This document shows positions 61,991 to 64,000 of a stretch of DNA of 64,000 bases, in pieces. Location of the stretch: contig JBITNC010000001.1 of NCBI GenBank assembly GCA_050084985.1, positions 182,342,001 to 182,406,000 of the forward strand, in the 5' to 3' direction. Position numbers and translations under genes: made by a program. Position 1 is the stretch's first letter; each line of letters begins with the position of its first letter. The notes beneath the pieces were generated by a model. It had not been told where the DNA came from, made no database searches, and worked only from the letters and a program-made list of their open reading frames with translations. This DNA is from Nageia nagi (Eukaryota > Pinophyta).

Positions 61991-62656
61991 ATACATTCCA
62001 CATAATTAAACAATGATGAATTATGTTATTTACATAAGGATATTCAATCTCCTTCACATCGTTCACATTGGAGCAGTCGTCCCCCATCTTACTTTTGATC
62101 TCCTCATGTTTTACATAGATCACATTGGGGCAATTTCCCTCCATCATATATATATATATAAATCATTAAAACATGATTTAGAAATCACACAAATATCAAA
62201 ATATGATTAAAAACTAAAATGATCATATCTGATTTTGAAATAGGTTATAATATGTTTATTGCATTTCCCTGTCTTCCCCTTTTTCCACCTCATATTCATC
62301 CCCCATTATGTTGGAATATTTGAGTATCAGATTATATTCTAACAATTCATCAAGGCATATATACTATACATTATCCATGATCACTTCCATACCAGTATAC
62401 AAATATGTTTAATACTTATTGTAAAAGAAATAGTTTATGAAATTAATATTCTTATTGACTTTACCAACCTTCATCATGAAATTTTTGAAACTTTGGATGA
62501 TAAACAAACATGACTATGATACACTTAAGGTTATTATGGACTCATACACATCTTCACATTTAAATAATCTTAAAATAGTCAAGAATGAGGTGTTACAAGA
62601 GCATGATTTCGAGCAAAAGTGTTACATGTTCATCCTATTATTCGCTTCATGTTGAA
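61991..62656. other. Noncoding stretch after the element 2 ORFs
   Basis: Between 62020 and 62150 a short duplicated phrase recurs (TCACATTGGAGCAG, TCACATTGGGGCAA) followed by a TA run. The rest is AT-rich with no recognised feature. Confidence 0.45.
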
Positions 62657-62823
62657 CCTAAGAATCATTTGATATATAAAATAAATAAATAAAAAAATAA
62701 AATAAAATAAGAAAAGAGATGACAAAAAAAAAATTACTACATCATATCAATGATTCTTGGGTGATTACAATATCCTCTACCGGGGCTATGGACGCCTGAC
62801 TGGTAGTAGAGCAAGGTTGTAAT
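62657..62823 (+). other. Paired hairpins conserved with element 1
   Basis: Hairpin A: CCTAAGAATCATTTGATAT (62657-62675) against ATATCAATGATTCTTGGG (62744-62761), with an A-rich loop. Hairpin B: ATTACAA (62764-62770) pairs perfectly with TTGTAAT (62817-62823), enclosing CTCTAC (62775-62780) with GTAGAG (62806-62811). Same order as in element 1, and homology runs on to about 63170. Confidence 0.8.
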
Positions 62824-63416
62824 GGGATCAAGGGGTTAATCCTCATCGAGGCTATGGATGCCTATCTGGCAATGGGGCATACCTTACGAGTGGCAACATG
62901 TCCATATTGGTTAGCGACCTTCTTTCTTATGGACCTCTGTATGTTTCATATGGATGAACTAGCTTATATATTTTATGCTCTTGCGACATTTAGTTTGAGA
63001 TTGTCTAGAGATGGAAATAAACATCATTGCACACACATGAGTCTATGATAATTTTGAGAACATCATGACTTTGTTTTATATCATCTTAAAAATAAAAAAT
63101 CTAATGGTGATTGGTTAATATGGTCAACTTAAATATTATGATCATTACATTTCTTCATCCTCCCATGCCTCCATCCCATACTATTTATTATTACATAGTA
63201 ATTAATATTACACTCATATTTATCAATGCCTTGATGATTTGATTAGTCTATCTCTCTAAATACTCAATAAATCCTATGTCCATTAATTTGTTATACTATT
63301 TTCATATTAACATCCACCATCCCCCCATACATGTTATACTATACCAACTTTCATATTTTATTATCCAACATCCATATATTTCCTAATCCATCTTTATCGA
63401 TTATTAAATTGGAGGT

Positions 63417-63771
63417 GCTTCCATATTATTTGAGAAAAAGAGCAAGTAATTTCTCTCCCCATTAATATGGGAGTCAACATTGTTGTTGTCAAAACCTTTT
63501 GCTTCTATTCTTATCTACAAGTTTAAGTAAGAAATTGCCCTTACTAGATTGATAAAAGTCAACCCTAGAACATTGTTAAATTTTATAGCTTCCATTATTC
63601 TTTGAGATCGAGAATAAGAAATTATTCTCCCCATTGAATTGGAAGTCAATGTTCTTTTCCTATCATATCCCATCCATTTCAACCCCCTAGAACATTGTTA
63701 AAAAGCTTCCATCATTCCTTGGGATCGAGAGTAAGAAATTGCTCTTCCCTTGGAATTAGAAGTCGATGTTC
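63417..63771 (+). repeat. Hairpin-ended repeats in the element 2 3' region
   Basis: Copies at 63568-63654 and 63690-63771 begin GAACATTG and end CAATGTTC (CGATGTTC in the last), with a shared interior including GATCGAGAATAAGAAATT. A partial, weaker copy starts at 63417. Units are 82-87 bp, as in element 1 (85 bp), and the interior is alignable in element orientation. Confidence 0.75.
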
Positions 63772-64000
63772 TTCTTCCCTTTCCATTCATTATCATCTAC
63801 CCATAAATTGAATGTGTGTTACATCTTGCTCCATATCCTTTGTACATGTTATCATAAAATAAAAAGTATTAGTAGCCAAGTTTGGTAAATGATACAATCT
63901 AATACTGCAATTTTTCAAATAACTATCCATAAATTTGAAAATATTTAATAATATCAAAATCAACATCGATGATTGAAATAACAATAAAACTAATAACAAT
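63772..64000. other. AT-rich end of the window
   Basis: Presumably still inside element 2. No feature recognised. Confidence 0.4.

Larger units (their letters stand above)
55230..64000 (+). mobile_element. Element 2: pol-less relative of element 1, cut by the window edge
   Basis: A plus-strand LTR retrotransposon with 5' LTR, primer binding site, 2.1-kb leader, gag and protease. After the protease the sequence passes through a second zinc knuckle straight into noncoding DNA homologous to element 1 at about 9250-9700. RT, both RNase H domains, integrase and ORF3 are therefore absent. The leader and 3' structured region are collinear with element 1, while LTR and N-terminal gag differ, so this is a related family rather than a simple deletion copy. 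Its 3' LTR lies beyond the window. Confidence 0.82.

Overview
The window looks like nuclear DNA from a vascular plant with a large, transposon-filled genome. The sequence is very AT-rich, and nearly every recognisable coding stretch is a decayed transposable-element gene. Ty3/gypsy elements of the Tat lineage (extra RNase H between RNase H and integrase) dominate, and one carries a plant mobile domain gene. I see no ordinary single-copy host gene, no rRNA or tRNA gene and no organellar DNA. The species cannot be read from the sequence; a gymnosperm or other large-genome plant is a guess.

Layout. 1-503: C-terminal end of a Ty3/gypsy pol. 3281-21952: element 1, a complete 18.7-kb minus-strand Tat-lineage retrotransposon with two ~1.13-kb LTRs, a 5-bp target duplication (AATAG), a primer binding site matching the 3' end of tRNA-Asn, and a polypurine tract. 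In element order it holds a leader with repeats, gag, protease, RT, RNase H, second RNase H, integrase, an unrecognised ORF ('ORF3') with an internal domain duplication, structured noncoding repeats, and an antisense, apparently intron-containing plant mobile domain gene. 25430-29706: decayed gene of an unclassified transposon-like family with a BED-like zinc finger. 33940-35850 (minus) and 44580-47160 (plus): gag remnants. 37166-42582: element 3, a 5.4-kb plus-strand pol-less LTR element. 50881-52090 and 54600-55229: unrecognised degenerate coding DNA. 55230 to the right edge: element 2, a plus-strand relative of element 1 with 5' LTR, tRNA-Asn-type primer binding site, shared leader, gag and protease, but RT through ORF3 missing.

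How they fit together. Elements 1 and 2 have different LTRs and N-terminal gag regions, yet share collinear noncoding modules: (i) leader repeats around a CTCCAATGGAG near-palindrome; (ii) arrays of short dyad-like units at a 20-bp period, in the LTR and just after the primer binding site; (iii) a pair of hairpins downstream of the coding region; (iv) a further array of hairpin-ended repeats whose stem shows a compensatory change between the elements. This is what cis-signals retained by a pol-less element that is mobilised in trans would look like; mobilisation itself is inference. The strongest candidates for something undescribed are ORF3, the antisense mobile-domain gene, the 20-bp arrays and the structured 3' region. 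All homology statements rest on reading the sequence by eye.
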